Assembly (NCBI GenBank): GCA_016715995.1
Contig: JADJXF010000017.1
Span: 124,001 to 188,000 of the forward strand
Direction of reading: 5' to 3'
DNA length: 64,000 nt
Source of the DNA: Flavobacteriales bacterium
GTDB taxonomy: Bacteria; Bacteroidota; Bacteroidia; Flavobacteriales_F; PHOS-HE28
A model generated the notes under the pieces. That model worked only from the letters and a program-made list of their open reading frames with translations, had not been told where the DNA came from and did not search any database. Positions within the stretch are counted from its first letter, which is position 1. Every line of letters begins with the position of its first letter. This document shows positions 17,968-26,211 of the stretch, piece after piece. A program made the position numbers and the translations under genes.

Positions 17968-18870
17968 TCAATTCGCCGAAGTGCCCCCGCGCCTCAAAAC
18001 AGTTCGGTACGCAAGCATTCCGCGATGGAAGGCGTAGTGGCGAACGGCCTCCAGGAAGGCGAAGACCCATGCATCCAAGCCGCTCCGTTCGCGGAACGCA
18101 CGGCGCATACCGGGCAGCAAGCGCTGGCTAAGGGTGCGCCCCCATGTGCGCGCAGCAGCGTGTGGTATGCCCTGCGCGCCAAGGCCAAGCCCGTGGTGCC
18201 AGAACATCCGGTAAGTGCCCCGTACGGTCTCCCGGTGCATGTGTTTCACCACTGCTTTTGGCGCATAGGCCAGTTCCACACCAGTTGCCACCAATCGATA
18301 TGATAGGTCAGGATCCTCGCCGCCCGGCCATTTGTAGGTCTCATCAAAGCCACGCACCCGCTGCAGGTGGTCAGCGCGCACGATCGCGTTCGCGGTGACC
18401 AGGTACACCACCTTGCCGTCGCGCCCCACAGGTGGCAGCATCACGCGCGTCCAATCCACATAACGGGAGATGCAGGTATCCCTGTACCGCTCCACTTTGC
18501 CGCCGATCGCGCCGGCGTTCGGATGCGCTTCGATATGGCTCAACAACTCACGCAACCAGGCCGGGTCAGGCACGCAATCATCATCGGTCATTGCCACCCA
18601 GGTACCGCGCGCTGCAGCAATACCCCGGTTGCGCGCGGCGGAAGGCCCGGCGTTCGTACCGGTCACCACCCTCAGCTGCATCGCGGTGCGCTTTGCATAC
18701 GCCTCCAAGTTCGCCAGTGTGTCATCTCCGGAACCGTCGTCGCTCACCACCACCTCGAAGAGCGAAGTGTCCAACACCTGGATCGACAAGGCCTCCAGCG
18801 TCAGTTGCAATCGGTCCCAACGGCGGAAGGTGGGGATCACCACGGTGATGAGCGGAGCGCTATCGGCCAT
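17968..18870 (-). CDS. Glycosyltransferase family 2
   Basis: A 300-residue GT2 enzyme: ITVVIPTFRRWDRLQLTLEA, VVVSDDGSGDDT, NAGPSAARNRGIAAARG and AMTDDDCVPDPAWL, where TDDDC is the metal-binding motif. GGEDPDLSYRLVATG is the second acidic motif, and residues 220-300 include a hydrophobic, probably membrane-associated helix region as in cellulose/succinoglycan-type GT2 enzymes. The ED.DL element is intact. It is the first gene of its local run after a 66-bp gap. Confidence 0.9.
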   Translation of the reverse strand: MADSAPLITVVIPTFRRWDRLQLTLEALSIQVLDTSLFEVVVSDDGSGDDTLANLEAYAKRTAMQLRVVTGTNAGPSAARNRGIAAARGTWVAMTDDDCVPDPAWLRELLSHIEAHPNAGAIGGKVERYRDTCISRYVDWTRVMLPPVGRDGKVVYLVTANAIVRADHLQRVRGFDETYKWPGGEDPDLSYRLVATGVELAYAPKAVVKHMHRETVRGTYRMFWHHGLGLGAQGIPHAAARTWGRTLSQRLLPGMRRAFRERSGLDAWVFAFLEAVRHYAFHRGMLAYRTVLRRGGTSAN

Positions 18871-18936
18871 TCAATGCTGGTTGCAAGGTCAACATCCCAA
18901 CCGCAAATCCAAAGCAACGGAAAGCAAGATCATCGA

Positions 18937-19971
18937 TCAACTGGACTCGCCGAAAATCCTGCGGACTCTGCGAAGGAGCGAGAAGGCCCGATCGTAGCGC
19001 TCTGGAAAATGGACCTTAAGACCTATCAACAGGGACTGCCCTATGCTCCAGCCCAGGATTCCGCGGTTCCTCGCAAGGTGTCTCCAAGCGACTTGAGCCA
19101 ACGGCCACTCTTCCTTTTGCATTGCCTCCTGCCAGGCGCGTCTCAGTTCGTACTCCCATCGTTTGCGAAGGATCGCGCTATACCGGCCTCCGCTCAGGTT
19201 ATCCTGTTGGGGCAAGTTCATCAGTTGGACGCGCAGATGATGCACAGCACCTTGCATGGAATAGACCCCACCGGGGTGGGTCAAGCGCACCGCCGTGAAC
19301 ACCGCTTGATAGAGCAGGTGGCCTTTGCCTAAGAGCAACGTGAACAAGGCCGTATCGGGTGTTGCGAACGGACGCACGATCCTGCGGAACTCGCTGATAT
19401 GCTCCTTCCGGAAGAATAGTGTGCAGGTCGGTATGCTCTGCCTAACCATGAATTGGGCCTCCGTAAGCACGGGACCATATACCGTTCCCGGAGCACCGCC
19501 AATGAATGATTCGCGCGCCCCATTCAGTTCGTTGTAGGCATTGGTGAAGCAACCTGATGCGCCGGGATCGTTCTCCAAGGCATCATATTGGCGCTGCAGC
19601 TTCTTGGGGTCTATCCAATGGTCGTCACCTTCACATATCGCTATGTACTTTCCGCTAGCCGACTCCAACAATCGCAAAACATTGGACCGACCTGTCGGCC
19701 TTCCCATGATATGCATCACATCCTTGCGGCTTCGCAAGAATAGGCGGATACGATCCGGGTATTCCGCTGCAAAGCGCTGGCAGATCTCGCGCGTACCGTC
19801 TACGCTCTCATCCTCACCGACCAAGACCTCAAATGGGAAATCGGTCTCTTGCTGGAGTATGCTGTTCAGGCATTGCTCGATGAAACCCGCATGCTGATAT
19901 GTTGCAACAACAACACTTACGCGGGGGGGTGGGACATTCTTGGGGAAGGACCCCACACCTCTAGCGCTCAT
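18937..19971 (-). CDS. Glycosyltransferase family 2
   Basis: A 344-residue enzyme with VSVVVATYQHAGFIEQCLNS, EVLVGEDESVDGT and AICEGDDHWIDPKKLQ. The GEDES and EGDDxW motifs mark a GT2 subgroup common in capsule and O-antigen clusters of Bacteroidota. The start codon ATG at 19971 lies 5 bp after the small ORF at 19977. The C-terminal 60 residues are basic and helical (RKRWEYELRRAWQEA), perhaps binding membrane. Specificity unknown. Confidence 0.9.
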   Translation of the reverse strand: MSARGVGSFPKNVPPPRVSVVVATYQHAGFIEQCLNSILQQETDFPFEVLVGEDESVDGTREICQRFAAEYPDRIRLFLRSRKDVMHIMGRPTGRSNVLRLLESASGKYIAICEGDDHWIDPKKLQRQYDALENDPGASGCFTNAYNELNGARESFIGGAPGTVYGPVLTEAQFMVRQSIPTCTLFFRKEHISEFRRIVRPFATPDTALFTLLLGKGHLLYQAVFTAVRLTHPGGVYSMQGAVHHLRVQLMNLPQQDNLSGGRYSAILRKRWEYELRRAWQEAMQKEEWPLAQVAWRHLARNRGILGWSIGQSLLIGLKVHFPERYDRAFSLLRRVRRIFGESS

Positions 19972-19976
19972 GGTGG

Positions 19977-20201
19977 TCAGGCAATGCTGTACTCAGGGAA
20001 CAACTGAAACAGGAGCCGCTCACTTCGCCGGATCCTTGTGACATGCTCGGGGGTCATGTACACGGGAAGGGACCGCTTCGTGGTGTTGAGCTTCTTCATT
20101 TCAAGGATGAAGGTGATCCGATCCTCCGGAATGCCAAATTGAAGCAGGTATTGATACAACTCCTTGCTCAAGGCCTGGCCGATCAGGTGGCATTCTCCCA
20201 T
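19977..20201 (-). pseudogene. 74-residue ORF resembling a sulfotransferase C-terminus (possible remnant)
   Basis: From the ATG at 20201 the frame gives 74 residues overlapping the last 19 bp of the sulfotransferase gene. The end, with LNTTKRSLPVYMTPEHV and ERLLFQLFPEY, resembles the C-terminal segment of many sulfotransferases (an N-T-R motif, then a YTPE helix and an F-G/P-Y end). It has no PAPS-binding loop. It may be the tail of a decayed second sulfotransferase or a free-standing small protein; the homology is judged by eye only. Confidence 0.4.
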
Positions 20202-20917
20202 GGGAACGTATCGGCAGTTGACTCTACACCAAGGAATTCCACGAAGCGCCGGTAGGAGCCCGGTTCGGCCAGGTTGAGGACCAGCAGGTCGTCCGGCCGG
20301 AACCGGAAGTAGTCCCTCACGTTCTCGTTGTGCCGCTGGTAATGCGCCATCATCGTCTCCTTCGCGTATGGATCCCGATCCGTGGTACCGTGCACCTTCA
20401 CCGTGTTGTATGCGAAGCCTTCCCGAACGTAGAGCGCCTTCCGCAACTGATCGGCCGTAGGCGGCTTCCCAGCGGTGCCGAAGAGCTTGCCATGGAACCG
20501 TGACACCGACGAGTACCACTGCTCCGGACTGTCCCGAACCGATAGGATGAACTTGCTGCCCGGGAATACGTGGTCCAGGATGACATAGGTGTACGGGTAG
20601 CTGAACGGCACATCCTGGAACACCTGCGCGGATCGGCAGTACTCGATGAGTCCTTGGAAATCACGTTTGAAATAGTCGCTATCGCAGATCTGCTCGGCCC
20701 TGCGCTGGTCACCGACCGTATAGCCCAAGTCGAGGAAGGCCCGCTGCAAGCTGGTCGTGCCCGTTTTGTTCCTGCCGATGCAGAAGATATTCCCGCCACC
20801 AGGCCGCCAATGCACAGGTCTGGCGGCAGGAGCAGCGAGGCGGTCGGCGACCCGCCGTAGGAAACGGGCCAATCTTGGTTTCAGTTCAGCCATGAGAACA
20901 TCCATTGTGGAAGCCAT
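20183..20917 (-). CDS. Sulfotransferase (PAPS-dependent), glycan-modifying candidate
   Basis: A 244-residue protein with the 5'-phosphosulfate-binding loop IGRNKTGTTSLQRAF (about residues 46-60) and the 3'-phosphate-binding segment LSVRDSPEQWYSS. It ends in FPWENAT, a common ending in this family, so it looks complete. It transfers sulfate from PAPS, probably to a sugar hydroxyl. The PAPS-making genes cysD and cysNC lie directly upstream in the same orientation, with a TauE-like permease between, so supply and use of activated sulfate are linked. Starts at 20917 or the internal ATG at 20893 are both possible. Confidence 0.85.
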   Translation of the reverse strand: MASTMDVLMAELKPRLARFLRRVADRLAAPAARPVHWRPGGGNIFCIGRNKTGTTSLQRAFLDLGYTVGDQRRAEQICDSDYFKRDFQGLIEYCRSAQVFQDVPFSYPYTYVILDHVFPGSKFILSVRDSPEQWYSSVSRFHGKLFGTAGKPPTADQLRKALYVREGFAYNTVKVHGTTDRDPYAKETMMAHYQRHNENVRDYFRFRPDDLLVLNLAEPGSYRRFVEFLGVESTADTFPWENAT

Positions 20918-20953
20918 CGCAGCATTCCGGACAATTCCTTGCGGCCTGATGCG

Positions 20954-21745
20954 CTAGCCCAAAGTAGTCCATAGCAACTTGGTTCCCACGGCGACCAGCA
21001 CGAGCACCAGACCGATGCGCACAACGCCGTGGGGAACGCGCGAGGACAGCATGGCGCCGATGATCACGGTGGGCACGGACCCCAGCAAGAGGTTGCCGAG
21101 CAGGGTGAGCTCCACGTTCCCGAGCAGCGCATGACCAACCCCCGCGAAGAGCGCGAGCGGAATCGCATGGACGATGTCCGTGGCGACGAGTCGGGGCGGG
21201 GTGAGCCGCAGCGGGTACAGATACACCAGCATCACGGCGCCCAGCGCGCCGGCGCCGATGGAGGTCAGCGTTACCAGCACGCCAAGCAGGGCTCCTGCAA
21301 GCACGGTGAGCGGAACCTGCCACGACTTGAACGATACGGCCTCCGCCAAGCGGAACGAACGGCCCATCGCATGGAGCTTCGGCTGGAAGAGCATGGCCAC
21401 CGCGGTGATCCCCACCACGCACGCCACCGCGATCTGGATGTACCGGGTCGCCTCCGAGCCCAGGCTGATGCTGCTCATGGCCCACAGGGTGATCGCCGAT
21501 GCCGACAAACTCCCGGCCCAAAGCCGCAACACCACCTGCCAGTCGATGAGACCGCGCCGGTGATGAACCGGAGTCGCGAACATCTTCGTGATCGCCGCGA
21601 ACCAGAGGTCCGTTCCCACGGCCACGGTTGGCGCGATCCCGAAGACCAGCAAGAGGATTGGCGTCATGAGCGCTCCCCCACCGACACCTGTGAAGCCCAC
21701 CAGCAGACCCACGAACGCGCCAGATAGGATCAATCTCCAGTCCAT
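20954..21745 (-). CDS. TauE/SafE-family anion permease (TSUP)
   Basis: About 263 residues with some eight hydrophobic segments and the two glycine-rich halves typical of the family (LLVGFTGVGGGALMTPILLL at the N-terminus, GVLVTLTSIGAGALGAVML in the middle). Members move sulfite, sulfate or organosulfur anions across the inner membrane. A TTG at 21751 is in frame, but the ATG at 21745, 2 bp after the cysNC stop, is the better start. Placement between PAPS synthesis and a sulfotransferase suggests sulfate or sulfite balance for polysaccharide sulfation; direction of transport is unknown. Confidence 0.88.
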   Translation of the reverse strand: MDWRLILSGAFVGLLVGFTGVGGGALMTPILLLVFGIAPTVAVGTDLWFAAITKMFATPVHHRRGLIDWQVVLRLWAGSLSASAITLWAMSSISLGSEATRYIQIAVACVVGITAVAMLFQPKLHAMGRSFRLAEAVSFKSWQVPLTVLAGALLGVLVTLTSIGAGALGAVMLVYLYPLRLTPPRLVATDIVHAIPLALFAGVGHALLGNVELTLLGNLLLGSVPTVIIGAMLSSRVPHGVVRIGLVLVLVAVGTKLLWTTLG

Positions 21746-21747
21746 GG

Positions 21748-23619
21748 TCAATTCAGCGATTCAATAATCCGTCGCACGCATTCATCAGGTTTCAATTCGG
21801 CTGTGCGCAGATGGATCTCCGGATGCTCGGGAAGCTCGTACTCGCTGTCGATGCCCGTGAAGTTCTTCAGCTCGCCTCTCCGGGCCTTCGCATAAAGCCC
21901 TTTCACATCGCGGCGCTCGCATTCCTCGATTGGCGTGTCAACGAACACCTCGATGAACTCGCCTTCACCGAACAGCCCGCGGGCCATGCGCCGCTCGCTG
22001 CGGAAGGGCGAGATGAAGCTGACCAAGACGACGAGGCCGGCTTCGACCATCAAACGGGCCACTTCGGCCACGCGGCGGATGTTCTCCACGCGATCCGCTT
22101 CGGTGAAACCCAGGTCGCGGTTGAGTCCGTGCCGAACGTTGTCGCCATCGAGCAGATAGGTGTGCAGGCCTGCGGCGTGCATGCGTTTCTCGAGCAGGTC
22201 CGCAATGGTGGATTTGCCGGAGCCCGAAAGGCCGGTGAACCAGATGCAGCGCGGGGTCTGGTGCTTGAGCCGCGCACGGGCCGCGCGGTCGATCTCCAGG
22301 GCCTGCCAATGGATGTTGCTGGCTCGGCGAAGGGCGAAATCGATCATGCCCGCCCCCACGGTCTCGAAGGTGAGCTTGTCGATGAGGATGAAGCTGCCCA
22401 GCACCTTGTTGGAAGCGTACGGCTCAAAGACCAGTGGCGCGCTGGTGGAGATGTCCACCGTGGCGATCTCATTCAACTCCAGGGTCTTGGCGGCCATGTG
22501 GCCACCGGTGTTCACATCCTGCCGGTACTTGATGCCGGTGATGGTGGCGGTGACCTCCTTGCAGCCGGAGCGCATCAGGTATTGCCGTCCGGGTGACATG
22601 GCATGCTCGCCCATCCACAGCAATTTGGCATCGAACTGGTCGGCCACCTCGGCCGGTGCATCTGCCGCCACCAGCACATCGCCACGGCTGGCATCCACTT
22701 CGTCGGCCAAGGTGATGGTGACGGAAGTGCCCACACCCGCTTCGGCCACTTCATCAAAACCATCGATCACTGCGCGCACTGTCGTGCGGGTACCCGCGGG
22801 CAATACGCGCACGGCATCACCCGGGCGTACACTGCCTTCCGCGATACGGCCGCAGAAGCCGCGGAAATCCAGGTTGGGGCGGTTCACCAACTGCACCGGC
22901 ATGCGGAAGTCCGCGCGTTCGTTGGCGCCGGTGATGGGCACGGCCTCCAAATGCTCCAGCAAGCTGGGACCATCGTACCACGCAAGGTTCTGTGTCCGGG
23001 TCAACACGTTGTCGCCGTCGAGGCCGGAGAGCGGGATGGCCTGCAAGCCTTCGAAACCGAGTTCCGCAGCGAAGGCGCGGTAGTCGGCCACTGTGGCGTC
23101 GAAGGTCTTCTGGTCATAACCGACCAGGTCCATCTTGTTCACCGCAAGCACCACCTGACGAATGCCCATGAGGCTCACGATGCGGCTGTGTCGGCGCGTT
23201 TGCACGAGCACGCCTTTGCGCGCGTCCACCAAGATGACGGCCACATGCGCGGTGGATGCACCCGTGGCCATGTTGCGCGTGTATTGTTCATGGCCCGGCG
23301 TGTCGGCCACGATGAAGCGGCGCTTGTCCGAGGCGAAGAAGCGGTAGGCCACATCGATGGTGATGCCCTGTTCGCGCTCTGCCTGCAGACCGTCCACGAG
23401 CAGGGCCAGGTCCATCTTCTCCCCTTGCGTTCCGTAGCGTTTGGAGTCGCTCTCCAAGGCTTGCAGCTGGTCGTCGAAGATGTTCTTGCTCTCGTAGAGC
23501 AGGCGGCCGATCAAGGTGCTTTTTCCATCGTCGACGCTGCCGCAGGTGATGAAGCGCAGCGTTTCCCGGTTGGCCTGCTTGCCCACGAAGGCGAGGACGT
23601 TCGTATCGCGCTGCGCCAT
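21748..23619 (-). CDS. cysNC: Bifunctional sulfate adenylyltransferase large subunit / APS kinase (CysN-CysC fusion)
   Basis: A 623-residue fusion. Residues about 20-430 are CysN, an EF-Tu-like GTPase (GSVDDGKSTLIGRLL G1 loop, EREQGITIDVAYRFF, DTPGHEQYTRNM, NKMD). Residues about 440-623 are APS kinase (FTGLSGSGKSTIADLL Walker A, LDGDNVRHGLN, ISPFRSERR). With CysD it makes APS from ATP and sulfate driven by GTP, then phosphorylates it to PAPS. It overlaps cysD by ATGA at 23619. No PAPS reductase or sulfite reductase is present in the window, so the PAPS is more likely used for sulfation than for cysteine synthesis. Confidence 0.95.
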   Translation of the reverse strand: MAQRDTNVLAFVGKQANRETLRFITCGSVDDGKSTLIGRLLYESKNIFDDQLQALESDSKRYGTQGEKMDLALLVDGLQAEREQGITIDVAYRFFASDKRRFIVADTPGHEQYTRNMATGASTAHVAVILVDARKGVLVQTRRHSRIVSLMGIRQVVLAVNKMDLVGYDQKTFDATVADYRAFAAELGFEGLQAIPLSGLDGDNVLTRTQNLAWYDGPSLLEHLEAVPITGANERADFRMPVQLVNRPNLDFRGFCGRIAEGSVRPGDAVRVLPAGTRTTVRAVIDGFDEVAEAGVGTSVTITLADEVDASRGDVLVAADAPAEVADQFDAKLLWMGEHAMSPGRQYLMRSGCKEVTATITGIKYRQDVNTGGHMAAKTLELNEIATVDISTSAPLVFEPYASNKVLGSFILIDKLTFETVGAGMIDFALRRASNIHWQALEIDRAARARLKHQTPRCIWFTGLSGSGKSTIADLLEKRMHAAGLHTYLLDGDNVRHGLNRDLGFTEADRVENIRRVAEVARLMVEAGLVVLVSFISPFRSERRMARGLFGEGEFIEVFVDTPIEECERRDVKGLYAKARRGELKNFTGIDSEYELPEHPEIHLRTAELKPDECVRRIIESLN

Positions 23620-24437
23620 CAGAAATAGCCCTCCTGTTTCTTCTTCTCCATGGAACCCGGCTCGTCGGAATCGATCATGCGGCCCTCGCGCTCGGAGCCG
23701 CGCGCGTTCAGCGTTTCAGCGATCACCGCTTCCAAGGTGTCCGCATCGGATTCCACCGCAGCGGTCAGCGGCCAGCAACCGAGCGTGCGGAAACGGACCT
23801 TCTTCATCACCACCTGCTCTCCTTCCTTGAATGGGTACCGATCATCGTCCACCATGATCCATTGACCATTCGACTTTACCACGGGTCGTTCGGCGGCGAG
23901 GTACAGGGGCACGATGGGGATGCGCTCCTGCAGGATGTAGTTCCAGATGTCCTGCTCGGTCCAGTTGCTGATGGGGAACACACGGATGGACGCACCGGGC
24001 TGGATGCGCGTGTTGTAGAGGTTCCATAGCTCGGGCCGTTGGGCCTTGGGGTCCCAGCGGTGCCCGGCGCTGCGGAAGGAGAAGATGCGCTCCTTGGCGC
24101 GGCTCTTCTCCTCATCGCGGCGCGCGCCGCCGAACACCAGGTCGAAGCCGTGCTGGTCCAAGGCCTGCTTCAAGGCCTGGGTCTTCATCACATCCGTGTG
24201 GTAGTTGCTGCCGTGCGTGAACGGCCCCACTCCTGCGGCCAGGCCCTCCGGATTGGTATGCGTGAGCAGGCGCATCCCACTTTCCCGCACCATGCGCTCG
24301 CGGTGCGTGTACATGTCCTTGAACTTCCACCGCGTATCCACATGCAGCAGCGGGAAGGGTGGCGGCGCCGGGTGGAAGGCCTTGCGCGCCAGGTGCAGCA
24401 TCACCGACGAATCCTTGCCCACGGAATACATCATCAC
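23619..24437 (-). CDS. cysD: Sulfate adenylyltransferase small subunit, N-terminally truncated
   Basis: A 272-residue CysD with the PP-loop SVGKDSSVMLHLARKAF at its very start, then GGARRDEEKSRAKERIFSFR, FPISNWTEQDIW, TLGCWPLTAAVESDA and the family ending GSMEKKKQEGYF. The normal protein is about 300 residues; the first 28 or so (helix before the PP-loop strand) are missing. The in-frame upstream sequence hits a TGA after VRQPRPRNPVMMYS, and no frame upstream looks like the usual LEAESI helix. It may be a deletion or recombination junction, or a misassembly near 24440. The 233 bp between this gene and 24671 holds no gene. Confidence 0.88.
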   Translation of the reverse strand: MMMYSVGKDSSVMLHLARKAFHPAPPPFPLLHVDTRWKFKDMYTHRERMVRESGMRLLTHTNPEGLAAGVGPFTHGSNYHTDVMKTQALKQALDQHGFDLVFGGARRDEEKSRAKERIFSFRSAGHRWDPKAQRPELWNLYNTRIQPGASIRVFPISNWTEQDIWNYILQERIPIVPLYLAAERPVVKSNGQWIMVDDDRYPFKEGEQVVMKKVRFRTLGCWPLTAAVESDADTLEAVIAETLNARGSEREGRMIDSDEPGSMEKKKQEGYF

Positions 24438-24670
24438 CGGGTTGCGCGGCCGTGGCTGCCTGACTCACTGGACTCCCCTCCACCCTTGGACGGCCAATTC
24501 AGGACTCACAACTAAGTTTCGCGATGACGGACCTGCTAGGATCGAGTTGAGCCCTCAACTCCGATAAGATCTAACGGTCCAGCATGTTGGCGGCCGGGGC
24601 CAAAAATAGCCTTCTAGAATGGCCAGCAACTGAGCGCGGCTGGTGCGCACAACGGACCTGGCACTGCGCT

Positions 24671-25474
24671 TCAAATGAGAAACCGGGCTAAAGCACTATC
24701 CGCGATCTCTGTTAGGATCGTATCAGCAATGGCTTTCGGCAATCGGCTCTCCCATGCTGTATCGGGCCGAATCTTTCGATAGATGCTGTTTGCGTCCGAA
24801 CCCTGCTTGCTTCTGCTTGAATGGATGAACTGTTCAGTCGTGGACCGCTGGTAGTGAGCCAAAAGGTGAAAGAGATCCTGGTCACGGCGACCGGGTCTTG
24901 GTTCAGTTCTGCGTAGCGCACCACCTTCATCTGCCTGGGGAACTGCTGCTCCAATTGGACGAACAACTCCGCCACCTCCTTCCCACTTGTCGAACCGGAA
25001 GCACTCCTCCGGTCGCCCTTGGTTCTTCAAGGCCCCGCTACGCCATTGCTCTTCCACGCTCCATTCCGGCTTGAACTCGCGCGGGGCGTTGACCCAACTG
25101 TCAATCACCGCACAGGGATGACGTACCAGGCCGATGAGCTTCAGTTCCGGCACCTGAGCGGTAAGGTTGCGCAGGATGTGGTTGTAGCGTACTTCCTTGT
25201 ACACCAGATGCGTGGCGGCCGCGTGCTCTTCAAACTCAGGATATTCCACGTGGATGTTCGGATCCTTTTGCAGTACGAAGGAATCCTTGGTGTCGCGCAA
25301 CTCCTCGAAGAAGCGGAGGATCTCCACACGACCGCTATCCGCCGACAATCGATCCTTGAAGGCGTAGGAGAACAAGGGCTGGAAACGGAGGAGGACTGAA
25401 GGCGAGGAACGGAAGATCTGCGCAAGCCAGGATGTACCGGAACGGGGTACGCCGTGAATACCGATAAGATCCAT
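24671..25474 (-). CDS. Sulfotransferase, two compensating frameshifts
   Basis: From the ATG at 25474 (MDLIGIHGVPRSGTSWLAQ, PAPS-binding loop) the frame reads as a sulfotransferase to RFDKWEG, then becomes GR-rich nonsense, and recovers at DLFHLLAHYQRSTTEQ. A neighbouring frame supplies the missing piece VAELFVQLEQQFPRQMKVVRYAELN, with KVVRYAELNQDPV being a typical family motif. One extra G near 24971-24982 and one lost base near 24876-24890 explain it; the corrected protein is about 268 residues. It lies in an operon with WbqC upstream and the cysD region downstream. Confidence 0.8.
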   Translation of the reverse strand: MDLIGIHGVPRSGTSWLAQIFRSSPSVLLRFQPLFSYAFKDRLSADSGRVEILRFFEELRDTKDSFVLQKDPNIHVEYPEFEEHAAATHLVYKEVRYNHILRNLTAQVPELKLIGLVRHPCAVIDSWVNAPREFKPEWSVEEQWRSGALKNQGRPEECFRFDKWEGGGGVVRPIGAAVPQADEGGALRRTEPRPGRRDQDLFHLLAHYQRSTTEQFIHSSRSKQGSDANSIYRKIRPDTAWESRLPKAIADTILTEIADSALARFLI

Positions 25475-25482
25475 TGCCCCGT

Positions 25483-26211
25483 TCAACGCAGTGTATATGA
25501 TCCAAGCATTCCGACTACTGCTTCCGGCGGATTCCACATCAGCACATCGATGATGGACAGCGAGGGGACAAAAGCCCCCTTACCACGCTGATCGTAGGGC
25601 TCCAGACCGGCATGGAGGTACCGAAGCTCCAAGCCGGCTTCTTTAAACTCTTCCTTGGAATACAACGCGCTTCCTCCTGCGGGAACGATGCAGGTGCTGG
25701 ATGCCGTCCTGCGGCACAGATCTACCAATCGCTCTTGCCTATCAAGACCCGCATTCCCATATCCAGAGGACGTTGGAATAATCACTGTGGATAGACCGAG
25801 ATACCGATGAACGGCCTCAATGGACCGAGCGGCCAGAACAGCGATTGAAGGCGGACGTTTCTCCAACACCTCAGTCAGAAGGTCCATGACCGCAGAACGC
25901 TGAGGTGCCTTGCCATAAGCACCAATAACGGTCTTCAGCAGGCGTTCCTCCCAGCCCCCACCCCACGCGACCTGGGTATCGGAGATCGTACGATTCGGAC
26001 TTGCCTTTTGCAAGGGTACCGTGAACAGATGCGCAGCTCCGTTCACAAGGATGTTGTTACGATTAATCCACCCACGCATGATGAATTGGACATCATCGTA
26101 AAGGATGAACGAGTCGCAGGCATTCAGATACTGGAAATAGCCCAAGTAAGGAAAGAAATAGGGCTGCATGACACCCAGTGCCTTCGTTCCACTATGCTCC
26201 ATGCCTATCAC
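25483..26211 (-). CDS. WbqC-family protein
   Basis: A 242-residue protein with VMQPYFFPYLGYFQYLNACD, YDDVQFIMRGWINRNNIL and a C-terminal SIIDVLMWNPPEAV, the marks of the WbqC family. Members sit in O-antigen and capsule clusters, next to amino-sugar aminotransferases; some are thought to act in N-acylation or a related step of sugar modification, but the chemistry is not settled. It overlaps the aminotransferase gene by 20 bp, supporting a joint role on one nucleotide amino sugar. Confidence 0.85.
   Translation of the reverse strand: MIGMEHSGTKALGVMQPYFFPYLGYFQYLNACDSFILYDDVQFIMRGWINRNNILVNGAAHLFTVPLQKASPNRTISDTQVAWGGGWEERLLKTVIGAYGKAPQRSAVMDLLTEVLEKRPPSIAVLAARSIEAVHRYLGLSTVIIPTSSGYGNAGLDRQERLVDLCRRTASSTCIVPAGGSALYSKEEFKEAGLELRYLHAGLEPYDQRGKGAFVPSLSIIDVLMWNPPEAVVGMLGSYTLR

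Noticed and set aside
24438..24670. Hidden gene between cysD and the sulfotransferase
   Set aside because: All frames have early stops and no domain, though the spot remains a possible rearrangement junction.
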